Shown here: piece after piece, positions 51,224 through 62,616 of the stretch
Layout of the letters: each line of letters opens with the position of its first letter
How positions within the stretch are numbered: the stretch's first letter is position 1
NCBI RefSeq assembly: GCF_000151665.1
Contig: NW_013171827.1
Coordinates: 393,066-457,065 of the forward strand
Reading direction: 5' to 3'
Source of the DNA: Blastocystis hominis
Lineage: Eukaryota; Sar; Bigyra; Opalinata; Blastocystidae
DNA: 64,000 bases
The notes under the pieces: model-generated
Seen by the model: only the letters and a program-made list of their open reading frames with translations
Database searches by the model: none
Told to the model about the DNA's origin: nothing
Program-made: the position numbers and the translations under genes

Positions 51224-52850
51224 ATGGCATTAGAAACATTGATCCAGGGAAGGATAATATCGATCCCAACGCTTGATGAAGACGTAAAGTTGCAGGTATG
51301 CTATTCACCTCGTGCAACGGTCTCATGTCTAGCTTCGTGCGTGTGGAGAGCCTATTTGCTTGTTCGGAGAAGGTCCTGGCGATCGACGAAGCCGACTGCG
51401 CAATATATTAATACGGAAAACGCCAACCGAAGAAGATTTGGCTCTGCAGCGAGAAATAGTAGAGCAGAACTCCTCTACGGTGAAAGAAGAAGCGAAACCG
51501 AAAGAGACTGTATATACGCGTGCCGCTCCCGAGCTCATCGCGGCTCGTCAGTTCATATTTTCCTATTCCATCGAAAAGTCATCCCACGCTCCTTTCACTC
51601 ATATTGCAGATGCAAAGAGCGCTTGGAACGTCAGCGGAAGGAGGAAACCGACATGGATTATCTTCGATCGCACGAACTTCAGACCAAAGCTCTCTGGGAC
51701 CAATACAGCGTCCCTTCTCTCTCTTTCCCTCTCTTATCTCTAGAACCTCTTCGTGGAGTCCTCTCAGTTCGGCGCCGACCGTCCGATTTCGTGCTGCGAT
51801 TTGAATAATGGAAATCCAGAAATCGCCTCGAATTTGCTCCTCACCGGCTGCTTCGGCGGCGAGGTCCGGCTCTGGAACGTCGACACGACGGATCGGATCT
51901 ATTCGTGGAAAGCACACGATGGCCGCGTGTGTTGCGTCAGCTGGAGCCCCACCTCGACATTACATCTCGATCACGGCGTCCTCGTCAACCAGAGCTCCGC
52001 GCCCGTTTTCGCAACGTCCTCGCTGGACAGTACTTTTTTCTCACGCTCTCTCCCTAGAAACCGCGAAGCTCTGGTGCATCCATGATGATCATCCGTCTCT
52101 GGTCCACACGCTCTCCGGACACATCAATCGCGTCAGCGCGGTGGCCTTCCACCCCTCAGGTCCTTCTTTCTCTCGTATCTCACCCCAGGCCGCTTCGTTG
52201 GCACCGTCAGTCTCGACTCTTCTTTTCGTCTCTGGGACGTGGAAACGGGGAACCAGCTGCTCCTCCAGGACGGTCACGCACGTGACGTCATGGGCTTATC
52301 ATTTCAGCGCGACGGGAGCCTCGCGGCGACATGCGATCAATCGGGCGTGTGCCGCGTGTGGGACCTTCGATCGGGGCGCAGCGCGCTGGTTCTGCAGGTA
52401 AGCGACGGAGCGGTGAGCGGTGACGCGCAGGGCCACGCGAAGGGAATGCTGTGCTGCCGCTTCGCGCCGAACGGGTTCCAAGTAGGTCCGAAAACCGCGG
52501 TGAAGGGTAGCTGGCGACGGCGAGCGACGACAACACGGTGAAGATGTGGGATCTGCGGAAGCAGAAGGCGGTTTATACGGTGCCGGCGCACAGAAATGTG
52601 ATTCCGGATATTCGGTTCGATGCGTCTGGCGAGTTCTTGGTGAGCGGAGGGTTCGATCGGACGGTGAAGGGTAGGAGAGGAGGAGGAGGAGCGAGGAGTA
52701 GTGTGGTCGACGCGAAATTTTCAGTGCGTGAAGACATTGGAGGGGCATGATGGGAGTGTTACGGGAGTGGACTTCTTGACGAACAAGGTGGGCGTGGTGT
52801 CGTGCTCGCATGATAAGACGTGGAAAAAGTGGAGTTGCGATGTTTTTTAA
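51224..52850 (+). CDS. PRPF4: U4/U6 small nuclear ribonucleoprotein PRP4 (WD40)
   Basis: Component of the U4/U6.U5 tri-snRNP, needed for spliceosome activation. The N terminus (MALETLIQGRII...LDEDVKLQ) splices (36-nt intron about 51296-51332) to the diagnostic motif ACGEPICLFGEGPGDRRSRL. Seven WD40 repeats follow in the PRP4 order: DRPISCCDLN...EVRLWNV, AHDGRVCCVSWSP, TLSGHINRVSAVAFHPSG, FRLWDVETGNQLLLQDGH, CRVWDLRSGRSAL, DDNTVKMWDLRKQKAVYTV, and a last blade ending SHDKTWKKWS. Introns lie at about 51590-51620, 51710-51742, 52029-52058, 52159-52188, 52396-52430, 52483-52511 and 52669-52724. Stop TAA 52848-52850. Fits an intron-dense genome. Confidence 0.93.
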
Positions 52851-52856
52851 GCTTTG

Positions 52857-52864
52857 TGTTTGTT
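52857..52864 (+). terminator. TGTTTGTT 3'-end motif (PRPF4)
   Basis: Exact octamer 6 nt after the TAA and 8 nt before the ATG of the next gene. Confidence 0.75.
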
Positions 52865-52872
52865 TGAATTTT

Positions 52873-53712
52873 ATGGAAGGCGGAGAAAGTTTTTTTACAG
52901 TGCAGTACTATAATTCAACGATTTCGAAAAAGAGACCGAGGAGCGAGTTGCTACCTGTAGGAGAATGTAAGAAGAAGGGTAAATTGCAGAGTGGTGCCCA
53001 GGAGGACAAAAGCGCTTTTCCAGAGACATCGAAGATGGTGGAAACAGGTTTTTCCATGCTGAAGCCCTGGTATCCTGCTGGGAATCCATCCCTGGTCTCA
53101 AACAGAAACATCTCGTATGATAGCAAGGAACTCGACTCCAGTGACCAGTCGGTTCCGTCTAGCTATCTTTCAGGTTCGCAAAGTGGCTTGGGACCTGATC
53201 TAACCTTCACTCCTCCTGTGGGGGTGCAGATGGTCGAGAACGTCCCAAGCCAGCCCTGTTTTCAGTATTACTACCCGTATTACCAATCGCCAAGTTACCT
53301 CCCAATTCCTCAGATCGTTCCACCCCCTCCAAGTGTTCCTATTATCAACCCGATTGTGTACGATAATAACATTGACGTCGGTATGTCCGACTTGCATTAT
53401 GTTTCTTCAGATGCGTTCACCATTTTGAACGCGCGTCCGCGGCAAGACATTCGAATTCCGCGTCTTTCAAAACCGTTAAAACACCGAACTCCTTCGGAAT
53501 TGATTCCCTCCTTACTTCCAACCCAGAAGAAAACACCTGAGCTAATCGGTGTAAAGCAGCCGGAACGAACTTCGGATTCTCCCTCTGTGATTGTGCATTC
53601 CAATCCGAGTAATGAAGAAGACAATGGAGACAAAGTATTTGTTCTGGGCTTTTCTTGGAATGAAGTACACACTCCCTGTGTTTCTGAAAACGATATTTGG
53701 GTGAAGAAGTGA
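52873..53712 (+). CDS. Unknown Pro/Ser/Tyr-rich protein, 279 aa
   Basis: Single open frame from ATG 52873 (MEGGESFFTVQYYN) to TGA 53710-53712; the frame extends upstream, but that part is PRPF4 coding and UTR. Early basic patch KKRPRSELL (possible nuclear signal), a central YYYPYYQSPSYLP/PPPPS low-complexity segment, and a conserved-looking end (VFVLGFSWNEVHTP). No domain recognised. It starts 22 nt after the PRPF4 stop, so its 5' UTR must be very short or overlap the upstream 3' UTR. No introns; no TGTTTGTT close behind. Confidence 0.6.
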   Translation: MEGGESFFTVQYYNSTISKKRPRSELLPVGECKKKGKLQSGAQEDKSAFPETSKMVETGFSMLKPWYPAGNPSLVSNRNISYDSKELDSSDQSVPSSYLSGSQSGLGPDLTFTPPVGVQMVENVPSQPCFQYYYPYYQSPSYLPIPQIVPPPPSVPIINPIVYDNNIDVGMSDLHYVSSDAFTILNARPRQDIRIPRLSKPLKHRTPSELIPSLLPTQKKTPELIGVKQPERTSDSPSVIVHSNPSNEEDNGDKVFVLGFSWNEVHTPCVSENDIWVKK

Positions 53713-54490
53713 TTGATCATTACTCAAAGCATTTTTGCACTTTATATATACATATACATATACATATATCTCTTATGAATAGATAGATAGATAGATAGAT
53801 CACGTTTTGTTCGATAAGTGTTTTGCTCATTGCTTTTGTAGATATTAATTAATTAATTAATAAATGAAAGAAAAAAATAGTTTTTTGAGTTTGTTTGAAA
53901 ATTGATGAAATAACCGCGGTTGTTGCAGAACGAGTAGAAACTACTTAAGAAATATTTCGCGGTAGGATGTTTGGTTTGGTAAAGTCTGTAACATCTGTCG
54001 TTCCCGTACTCTGCGATTTATGGAGATTAATGGTTTTAGAGAACAGCTGCTTGTTTACGTTATGTGTACACTGGAAAGTGCAAGTGGTTCAACAACAAGA
54101 AGGGGTATGATTTTCTGTACACTAAATTACGTATAGATATGGTTTTATCATTCCTGATCCTGGCAGTGACCTTACTACAGATAGTAAGGATACTCTTTGT
54201 GAATAACATGTAGTTTTCGTTCACCAGAGTAGTATCAAGAGCAGTGGTTTCCGTTTCTTGAAAGAGGGTGAAAGTGTACGTGTTCGAGACGTTCTTGATG
54301 CATAGGTGGAGTTTGATGTCACAGACGGACAGAAGGGAAAGGTAGCTACCAATGTTACTGCTCCTGGAGGTCTTGCTTTTAACCGGGTCCTTGTTTAATG
54401 GTTTTTCGTGTTTGTAAATAAGTAAACAAACAAACAAACAAACAAACAAAAATAAGTGATAAAATAAAAGAGATAAAAATATGGTACAAG
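53713..54490. other. AT-rich spacer with GATA, AATT and AAAC microsatellites
   Basis: (GATA)n at about 53781-53800, AATT runs at about 53847-53860, and (AAAC)n at about 54424-54449. A reverse-strand frame of 144 codons (54060-54494) begins in the AAAC repeat and looks unlike protein; I do not call it. Confidence 0.5.
54424..54449 (-). terminator. Tandem TGTTTGTTTG run (3' signal of reverse gene)
   Basis: (AAAC)n on the forward strand gives repeated TGTTTGTT on the reverse strand, about 42 nt beyond the stop of the unknown gene at 54491. It may be both a microsatellite and a functional 3'-end motif. Confidence 0.5.
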
Positions 54491-55463
54491 TCAAACAGAT
54501 AAGTGAACTCGTTTGGAATCAGCCTCCACCTCATCTCTCCGACGAATTCGTGCGTGTTTCAGTTCGAGAGAGTGAAAGCTCTCATATTTGGAGTGCTCTC
54601 CATCCACTCGCTCCATCACAAAATCATCATCCACTGGAATCAACTCAATCTCTTCTAACCCAGTCAAAACGGGACTTTCTCCACGGCTAAACTGCAACGT
54701 AGCCCCGCTCGAGTCTTCTGACGCTTTTCTCAAGGATCGTGAGAGAAGCAGCTCATCCTCGTTTTCATTCAGCGCACTGAGCTCCAGAGAGTCGTTAGAA
54801 AGAATACTCAAATTCACAGAAACCGTTCCAGAATCCTTATGTGATACAGTGTTTGCTTCTAATGATGACTTTGGTTGAGGAGAACAGTCCTTCTTCCCAA
54901 CTGAACAACTTGGCCTGTTAATTCGTAGCGATAACACGCGATTTATTTCTTGAAGAATCCGCACATCGCCAACACTGTCTTCGGACACTACTTTATCTCG
55001 ATATATTTTGCACAGAGACATTAGATCGGCCAGAGACATCTTTTCCAAATCAGGCAAAATCCTAGTAATATCTTCGGAAGCTAATTCGGCTTCATGACTC
55101 ATAGAGCCTGATTTTCTTTCATTCGGCTTCGTAGCAAGCTGTACAGTAATATTTGCATTATGATCAGACTTTTCTGGAGCTGAATTACAACTAGCTTTAC
55201 TATCTAATGTAAGAACAGAATGGCAATTATCTTGAATCTCCGAGTGATCACATTTATCATCATTAGTTCGTATACAACTTGATGGTTCGGAAAAGCCAGT
55301 AGATTCAATCGTTTCACTTCCACCTCTTTCTCTGGTGCTATCTGAAATCTATTCTATCAAGAAAAAACGAAGAAACAACCTGAGTTAAGGATTTGGCAGA
55401 TGAAGGAATATTCACATCTTCTAAACACAAATGCTCAGACAACACTGCATTTAGCTCACTCAT
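54491..55463 (-). CDS. Unknown acidic Ser-rich protein, two or three exons
   Basis: Reverse strand. The main exon runs from about 55345 to TGA 54491-54493 and reads through MSHEAELASEDITRIL to SKRVHLSV. It contains a helical segment (LEKMSLADLMSLCKIYRDKV), then long Ser/Glu/Asp-rich disorder. An upstream exon from ATG 55463 (MSELNAVLSEHLC) ends at a GTTGTTTC donor; joining it to the main frame leaves a one-base phase conflict that I could not resolve, so the true start may be the Met at 55102. No domain recognised. Transcribed divergently from the small frame at 55497. Confidence 0.5.
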
Positions 55464-55496
55464 GAAACAAAATAGAGAGATAACTATAATAATGAA

Positions 55497-55712
55497 TTGC
55501 TAATGACAGATATAATGGAATATAGTAATATGTTTGAAATATTAACGACAAGAAAGTTCTTGGAATACAAGAATGCGGGTATCATTCTGATGGGTGACTT
55601 ACACAAATTGACTACTGCTTGTTTTTGGAAGAAGCATAGAGAAGCAGAGATTATTCTGATTGACAATACTGAAAGTGAAAGACAGTGGAACATTATTATA
55701 GCTAAAATATAG
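55497..55712 (+). CDS. Short open frame, possible small gene
   Basis: 71 codons with protein-like composition (FEILTTRKFLEYKNAGIIL, HREAEIILIDNTE). No relative recognised, no intron, and no TGTTTGTT downstream. It may be chance in an AT-rich spacer. Confidence 0.2.
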   Translation: MLMTDIMEYSNMFEILTTRKFLEYKNAGIILMGDLHKLTTACFWKKHREAEIILIDNTESERQWNIIIAKI

Positions 55713-56180
55713 TTTACTTTTTGTCCGTTGTATTAGAATTAAAATCCGGTGTGGAATAGGTATTGGGGGATAAATTGCGTTAAGTGTGAAGTGAAAGATT
55801 TTCTAACTATCCATATATGTATGTATTTTAAACTAAATCAAGAAGAAGTGCCATATTGAAACCATTTGTTAACAAAATAAAAGAATTATTCGAACAGAAA
55901 TGGTTTTGATAATATGACTAACATTTCATAAACCTGCTATTGGAGAGAATGATAATGTATTTATGTATCATATTATGGAAAAATACTGCTATTACATGGT
56001 ATAACTATGTCTTATTTTGAATGCATGAATGAATGAATGAATGAAATGAAATGTAATGTAATGAGTTAATGGAATTGCAGAAATATCTATAGGCATAAGC
56101 GACTCAAAATGGCATGATAATACACATTGACACTCGAACCAATATGATAGAAGAGTAATTTGGGATAAGAATATGCATTG
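55713..56180. other. AT-rich intergenic region
   Basis: No gene or RNA seen. Contains short ATGA repeats at about 56026-56060. Confidence 0.5.
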
Positions 56181-56188
56181 AACAAACA
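56181..56188 (-). terminator. TGTTTGTT 3'-end motif (LRR gene copy 2, reverse)
   Basis: AACAAACA on the forward strand, 26 nt past the reverse-strand stop at 56215. Confidence 0.7.
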
Positions 56189-56214
56189 ACATTATTGTTT
56201 TATGAATATGCATT

Positions 56215-58189
56215 TCACAAAGACGTCACACCAGTTTTGCTATCTGCTTTAAGTTCGACAAGATCAGCAAGAATGGAAGAAATATCTATGGATGAAATCA
56301 AATCAAGGAAAATAATACTAGAAATCAACTTCGAATTAACTCTTTCGAATGCATATGGCAAATCAACCTGTTGTAGATTTGGAATATCTAAATACTATCG
56401 TAATATATATCATCCCTAATACTTTCCAATGTCACTACACGAGCAAAACGGAAACTTTCACTTTTAGAACGGATAAATGTTAGATTCGGAAGGTCTATTT
56501 AAATCATTTTGAATCATTTCATTATTACTTCGCATTATCAAGGAACAAGATTCATCTTCATTACCTATCCCAGCAAGCGCATTAGTACCGAGTTGAATGG
56601 ATCGTAATGATGGAAGATCTAGATTCATTATGTCCTTCATTTTCATTCATTACTTTCGATTACAGTTGAAACAGATGCACAGAATGCACTATTACCTAAT
56701 GTAATGGATTGAAGATTTGGAAGATTTAATGATAAGAAATATTCACTCTTATAGTAATACCTCGAATCACAAATGAACTAAAATAGAAATTGTATGAATC
56801 ATTTCCAATTGTACCAATTTGAATAGATTGTAAATGTGGTAGATTCCACAATTCAAATTCTCCAGCAAAGTCAGTAAAGCTGTATTCACCAATTTCAATC
56901 GATTGCAATGATTCACAGTTCAATATGTGGAATGATTTCGATTTATTATTTCCATACCTATTCTTTTTCTGAGTAAATGAATTGTTTCCGATTTTGATCG
57001 TTTTCAATCGATTCAATCCATCGATTTTGCAGGTTGTTACTTGATTACAAACCCCATCTCCAAATGTAGCACATTCATCTTTATATGTATACAGCCTATC
57101 TAGAATACTTGGCTTGAAATATCTTGTTACCTTATATATAGATCGAATACTCCTTATATAATTGAAAAATAAAAAGATGAGACCAGGGATATATATAATG
57201 TCCAGGAATAACACCACTATTATAGCAAGAGGGTTGGTAAATGTATATGTGGAGACACATAACCAAGATACTGAAGGGAGTATTAAATTTACCATAGCAT
57301 ACAGACTTTTATGTTGTCCTTTCACCCATTCTCCATCATATTCTATTATATTGTTTTTAAAAGATGTTCCCAATCCATGCCGTTTTCCATTTTCAAACTC
57401 ACCGTCATAAATAACATTCTGGCCATCCTGATCATATTCTTTTCCAGATACTCGAGAAAATCCTGTCTCAATGGAACCTTCATAGTATCCTTCAAAACAC
57501 TTTACACCATCTTTGTATTCGATCATTATATCCTTTTCAAATCGATATAAAATCGCTATTTCTTCATTGTTTTCCCAAATACTGGCTCGGTCCAGTAATC
57601 CTGCTTTATAAAAGTAGCACAATCCTTCATTCATTCCATTTTCATTCTTGTGACAAATCGAAATCACATTTCCTTTCCCATCCAATTCTTTCCAATAACC
57701 TTCCATTCCATCCATTCTTTCATACTGACGGACCCTACATCCTTTTTCAAAGCGCCCTTCAAATATCACATTCCCATTCTTATCATACTCTTTTCCAAAT
57801 CCCTGACGATACCCATTTTCAAAATTCCCTTCAAAATATAATTCGCCTGAATCATAGTACAATATACATTGTCCCTTTATCTCATTACTTTGATACTCGA
57901 ATTCTGCTATTATCGTATTGTTCTCTGTTTTGAGAGTAGCTTTTCCATTTAATTTTCCATCTTTCATCTTCGTTTGAATAGTATAACCTTGATGTGGAGA
58001 ACCAATGTTCAGAATCACATTCTCACTATCAGTATTTTTTATAGTACTAATGGGAAATTGATTAGCAATACACCAACTCCAAATATCAACCTCAAACCCC
58101 GATTTGTTTCCCTGGTCATGAGACACGTTCAATGGTGCTATTTCGACTATACAACTTGATTGAATTCCAGAATCCGTAGATGAATTCAT
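56215..58189 (-). CDS. MORN plus BspA-type LRR protein with membrane segments (family copy 2)
   Basis: Reverse strand, ATG 58189, stop TGA at 56215-56217. The N-terminal half has clear MORN repeats (LYFEGNFENGYRQGFGKEY, VIFEGRFEKG, IYDGEFENGKRHGLG). Two hydrophobic stretches follow (about residues 292-315 and 320-345: LAIIVVLFLDIIYIPGLIFL), then BspA-type LRRs (IDGLNRLKTIKIGNNSF, SIEIGEYSFTDFAG). The 3' part has the same single-LRR exons and GTA...TAG introns as copy 1: exon starts DLPSLRSIQLG (about 56625), NLPNLTFI (about 56495) and NIPNLQQVDLP, and a last exon ending ILADLVELKADS. The LRR portion is strongly conserved between copies while the N-terminal half is not. The membrane segments suggest the two halves l​ie on opposite sides of, or at, a membrane. 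Confidence 0.8.
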
Positions 58190-59058
58190 TAAAAAATGTA
58201 ATATTTAAAACCAAAAATAAGAAACGAACATATAGTATTTGATTGCAGTATAAAATACTTTTACTGGATTTTTTTATCTCCCATGTACACTATTATCAAA
58301 CGGTAATACTACAACATAAATATAATGATTTACTTTTATAATTATTGTTAGGATTGTTCATTTATCACAATTACCATAAGAAATATCAATTATAGTATAC
58401 TCATCAGTACATATGCCTAACTAATACTAATATAGTGTCCACTAATAATAATAATGGTTTCACATACTCACGACTGTTTGCCACCACTCATTAAGCTTCT
58501 CTTTTATTCTTTTCACAAAGCCTATAGAAAATGTATAATATAATGCAATCTATTTCCATAGATGTATATTAACACGTTGTTGGAACAACAACATCATCAG
58601 ACATGCACAATGAATTCTGATCGTTCCATTCTACTATTTCTAATTCCTATATTCTACAATTACAACTATTGACATAAAACACATTACGTGATGTGACAAA
58701 AACGAAAGTGAAACGATAAACCAAATATATTTAATTCTTTTAAGCAGATATACCTAGCATATACCAAAATAGAAAGATCGCATTTCCACCTATTTTCTCC
58801 CTTCCAATTAGTATTCTGTTGGCACATTATTATCGATATACTGAAACTACATCCATATAATGTCTTTTAGACGTGTTTGGTAATATATTTTAATAAGTTC
58901 GCAATTCTTTTTTTTCTTTGATTATACATAAGAGAATTGTTATTTGTTGAATATATTATTTATTTTAAAAATGAATTACTCTATTGTAGCGCACAATAAA
59001 AAGCCGTATGTCACGTGCATTTCATATGGCTGATATAAGGCATAAACGATTTATTACT
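58190..59058. other. AT-rich intergenic region between divergent LRR genes
   Basis: Shared upstream region of LRR copies 2 (reverse) and 3 (forward). No gene or RNA recognised; no obvious inverted symmetry noticed. Confidence 0.5.
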
Positions 59059-60949
59059 ATGGCCAACCAATTTTCTTGTATTTATTATTGATAAAATCAA
59101 AATATAGATTCGTTAAAACAATCTAGAGAATCTAGATACTTACTCAATGACTACATTACCAGGGAAAAGAAGATTATTTCCCATAATGGGGTACAATATG
59201 AAGTCACTCTATTTCAAGGAGATCATTCCAATGAGTATTTGTTGAGTGAAATGAAAGAGGGTAAAGTAGAAGGTCGTTGCCAATTATTCAATCGAGGAAT
59301 CTTGAGCCTTACATGGATGATGAAAAATGGTAAACGAATCGGTGAATTAACTGAATATGAAAATGGTAAAGCATTACAAAAAGAAAACTGGAATTCGATT
59401 CTCGGAAATGATGGAGATCGAAGAATGATAGAAAATAGTAAAAAAGGATTGATGATGACAATTCGAAGTAAGCGTGGAAATGATAATGATGAAGAGAATG
59501 ATGATGGTGATATTGTGATCTATCGAGGTGGATTTGATGAAGAAATGAATCGAAATGGTTATGGAATCGAATATGATATAGAAAATGATGGTAAAGAAAA
59601 GATAGAAGGATATTGGTCAAAAGACAAATTGATTCGAATGATTCGTGAATTTGATGTTGATAATAACCAAATGATCGAATATGCTGAAAACGATGATGAG
59701 AATAGTAATGATGAAATATTGAATCGAATTCCAGTATATATAGGAGGATATAGTATCGAAAATGGTAAATTTGTCCGAAATGGATTGGGATATTTGCTTG
59801 ATGAAAGCAGTGGAACAGCAATTCGTGAAAGTGAATGGGAACATGGCAAAGAAAAGGATGGAGGAATTCAATTGTATGAAGGTTGGTATGTGAAAGGAAT
59901 GAATGAAAGTATTCGAAGTGTATTGAAGAATGAAAATCTGAGTGAAATGAAAACTGAACCAATTGTAAATGTGCCTTCCAAACGAATTGAAGTGAACAAT
60001 AGTTCTGAATTGAATGAAATGGATTTGAACGTAACGGAATTGGTGACAACTAATTTTATCTGTAACGAGATAAATGTACTAGACTTAAACAAATTCAAAT
60101 GGTTGGAATCAATTGAAGTTGGTATAGAATGCTTCAAAAGAGTGCAAACGTTCAATATCGATGGATTGAATCGATTGAAAACCTTGAAAATAGGAGAAAA
60201 TGCATTTACTGAAAAAAAGAATTGCAATGGGAATAATACTAGGAAATCCTTCCACATATTGAATTGTGAATCATTGGAGTCGATTGATATTGCTCGATAT
60301 AGTTTCAGTGATTTTGGAGGAGACTTTGAATTGAAGAATTGCCCACAACTAAAATCTATCAAAATTGGAGTGTTCAGAAATTACTCAAACAATTTCCTTG
60401 GTAGTTCATTTATAATTCGAGGTATTGATGTGATTATGAATATAATATGATTAGATTTTCCTAATTTACAATCAATCACCCTGGGATATACTGCATTCAG
60501 TGGATCCAGCTGCACAATAATTGAAAGTATAGAATGAATGTGAATGAAATGACTGATATAGATCTTCCATCATTACAATCTATTACACTCGGTTATGCTG
60601 CACTTTGTGGAAGTAATATTTATGGATGTTCCTTGAGAATGCGAAGTATATATGAAATGATTTGAAATGATTGAATGCATAGATCTTCCTAATCTGACAT
60701 CACTTATTTCTGATGGATGGAGTTTTTGTTATTATTGTGCGGTGACATTGGAAAGTAGTTTTGAAAAGTGCTGAATGTTGATAATGTTTAGATATTCCAA
60801 ATCTTCAACAAATAAAGCTACCTGATTCATTCCAGGAAGTTCGATCGAAATCAATTCTGAGTATTGCTTGATTGGTTTTATTTCGTTTATAGATGTTTCT
60901 TCCATTCTCGCTGATCTTGTCAAAATCAAGCAGACATAGTCTTCACAAT
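59059..60949 (+). CDS. MORN-like plus BspA-type LRR protein (family copy 3)
   Basis: Starts at ATG 59059 (MANQFS); a 30-nt intron (GTATTT...ATATAG, about 59078-59107) joins to SLKQSRESRYLLNDYITRE, which aligns with copy 1 (FLLDGYITRGE). The MORN-like half (YRGGFDEEMNRNGYG, YIGGYSIENGKFVRNGLGY, YEGWYVKG) leads into LRRs (IDGLNRLKTLKIGENAF, SIDIARYSFSDFGG). 3' exons: about 60457-60527, 60558-60644, then the ILADLVKIKQT end at TAG 60947-60949, separated by short introns that I read as GTATTG/GTATAT...TAG. It is closer to copy 1 than to copy 2 in the N-terminal half and lacks obvious membrane segments. No TGTTTGTT follows within 100 nt. Confidence 0.75.
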
Positions 60950-61336
60950 CCAATTTATGTGATACGCTCAGATTCTCTTCAAGGCTTTGAGTTATTGTGA
61001 ATGATTATTTGTGTGTTATGTTTCAATCATGTTGTTCATTATTATACTAAGTGCAATAGTAAATGTGTCTTAACTTTTACCAAATTCAAAGTGCATCACT
61101 GTTTCCTCATACAAAGGCAATCATCTATTTAATAAAATATAGTCACAGTAACTAGAAAAACTGTTACAAATCATATTATAAACCGTTCTTTTATCTTCAA
61201 AGACGTGTATTCCAATCGAAGTACTATTCATTACTGCGTAGATTACAAGAAGGATTTCTCTCTTCGTCACATTACAATGATAGCATAACTCTGAACTCTT
61301 TATCTTCTCGTCACCAATCAATGTACCACAGATTAT
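60950..61336. other. AT-rich intergenic region
   Basis: No gene or RNA seen. A 66-codon reverse frame at 61121-61321 is not supported. Confidence 0.45.
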
Positions 61337-62283
61337 TCAACAAACACAAGAGTCAGATTTACTCTTTTCAAAAAAGTGCATGAAAAAACGAATCGGTAAG
61401 ATCGTGTTAGTTCGCTTTTTATACTCTTCCCACTCCGGATGACTATATTCAATCGATTCCACATCTTCTACCGCTCCATTCGCTTTTCTTTGGTTATGAT
61501 GCGGGTGGCAAACACCGTTCCCCATACATAGAACAGAATTATCCACGGGAGCCAATGCTACGCATTATCGCTTCATTGCCACTCTTCACATTGGACAGGA
61601 GAGCGTATGAAGAATAAATAAGAACTTCACCGAGGTAATTAGGACTTCGAATGTATTTGTACATTCCATCCATGATCAGTCCCTTCTTATACTGTAGAGT
61701 GTAGTATTTCTGAGCATCTGGTTGAATAGGAATGCTCTAGTCCTACCTGACACCATCATGATTGCCACTCCCAAATTGTGCATTAACACACAGATCGCCA
61801 TGACAACAGTTGGCGGAGCAGTCGTATAACCTGCTGCAATCAAATAAGGAGCAACCCAGTAAGGAATTAGAATGAAAACCACTATGTAACGATTCTACAA
61901 CTGTCCTACTGGCACCAATACTCGATCCAATCGTGCAACTCTTTTCAAAAGCAGGATCTGGCATAACCGCACTTTTTAAGAGCCAAATGAGTCCATAGGA
62001 ACCATGCAATGCCCAGTACTTGTGAAGAAAAGCACTGTAGTGATTCTGTTTTAATGGATATGTACAAAAGAAGTTGAAGAGAAGTATTCTTGAAAATCAA
62101 CATCAACAAGAGGACATAGATAAACGTTCCTCCTTTCTAATAGAAAGTATGAATAACGACAATCGATACCTGCAGATTCACCGCTGTCTTCACCTTGAAT
62201 ATTTTGGGACCACCAAAACAATCTTCCATACAGTAGAGCATAATCGGCTCAAGCGCGCAGTAAAACTTCTGAATTAAACTCAT
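61337..62283 (-). CDS. Polytopic membrane protein of the DUF1295/steroid 5-alpha-reductase/isoprenylcysteine methyltransferase group
   Basis: Reverse strand, ATG 62283 (MSLIQKFYCALEP), genomic TGA 61337-61339. After removing about seven 19-38-nt introns the protein has about 235 residues: HYSAFLHKYWALHGSYGLIW, ILIPYWVAPYLIAAG, VVMAICVLMHNLGVAIMM, then the family signature KKGLIMDGMYKYIRSPNYLG, membrane segment ILFYVWGTVFATRI, and the tail ERHPEWEEYKKRTN. This C-terminal pattern binds a nucleotide-type cofactor (SAM or NADPH) in the related enzymes, so lipid or sterol reduction, or methyl transfer, is possible; the substrate is unknown. One join near 62110 needs either a 19-nt intron or a frameshift. 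The 3' octamer overlaps the stop region. Confidence 0.75.
61339..61346 (-). terminator. TGTTTGTT motif overlapping the stop codon region
   Basis: AACAAACA on the forward strand overlaps the last codons and TGA of the reverse gene. Cleavage a few bases upstream of the motif would remove the genomic stop. Confidence 0.65.
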
Positions 62284-62530
62284 TTGCGTTTACACAAATC
62301 TGGTACGAAGTACAATAATGAAACTCCAGGTGATTTTGTGAGAAAGTATTTCTTATTTCCATATCGATGAATCGAAAACCAATAGATTCATCGATTTGGA
62401 ATTCAACGACTGGTTTGGCCTCGCGACAATGAAACGCAGGGCGGACCGGTAAAACCGATTATGACTGTGTTAGCCAAATCTGATGGAAACTCCAAGGGAT
62501 GATAGGAAGGTACTAAAAATCGGTGATATT

Positions 62531-62616
62531 CTCGCTATGATGACGAAACGGCTGAGTTCAAAATGTCTTTCGGGACATGATGTAGAGACTTGTGTTGGTA
62601 CATAAATCTGAGCGAG
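62531..62616 (+). ncRNA. Candidate box C/D snoRNA (86 nt)
   Basis: Box C ATGATGA (62537-62543), internal C' ATGATGT (62577-62583), box D CTGA (62608-62611), and a terminal stem CTCGC (62531-62535) pairing with GCGAG (62612-62616) directly outside boxes C and D. A CTGA at 62552 could be D' but is only 8 nt from box C. The 23 nt before box D (ending GTACATAAAT) would be the guide. It lies in an intergenic space between a reverse membrane-protein gene and dynamin, not in an intron. The rRNA target was not identified, so methylation guiding is inferred from structure. Confidence 0.55.

Noticed and set aside
56195-56419. Forward frame near the end of LRR copy 2
   Set aside because: Antisense shadow of the last LRR exons; the same shadow appears opposite copy 3 at 60732-60953.
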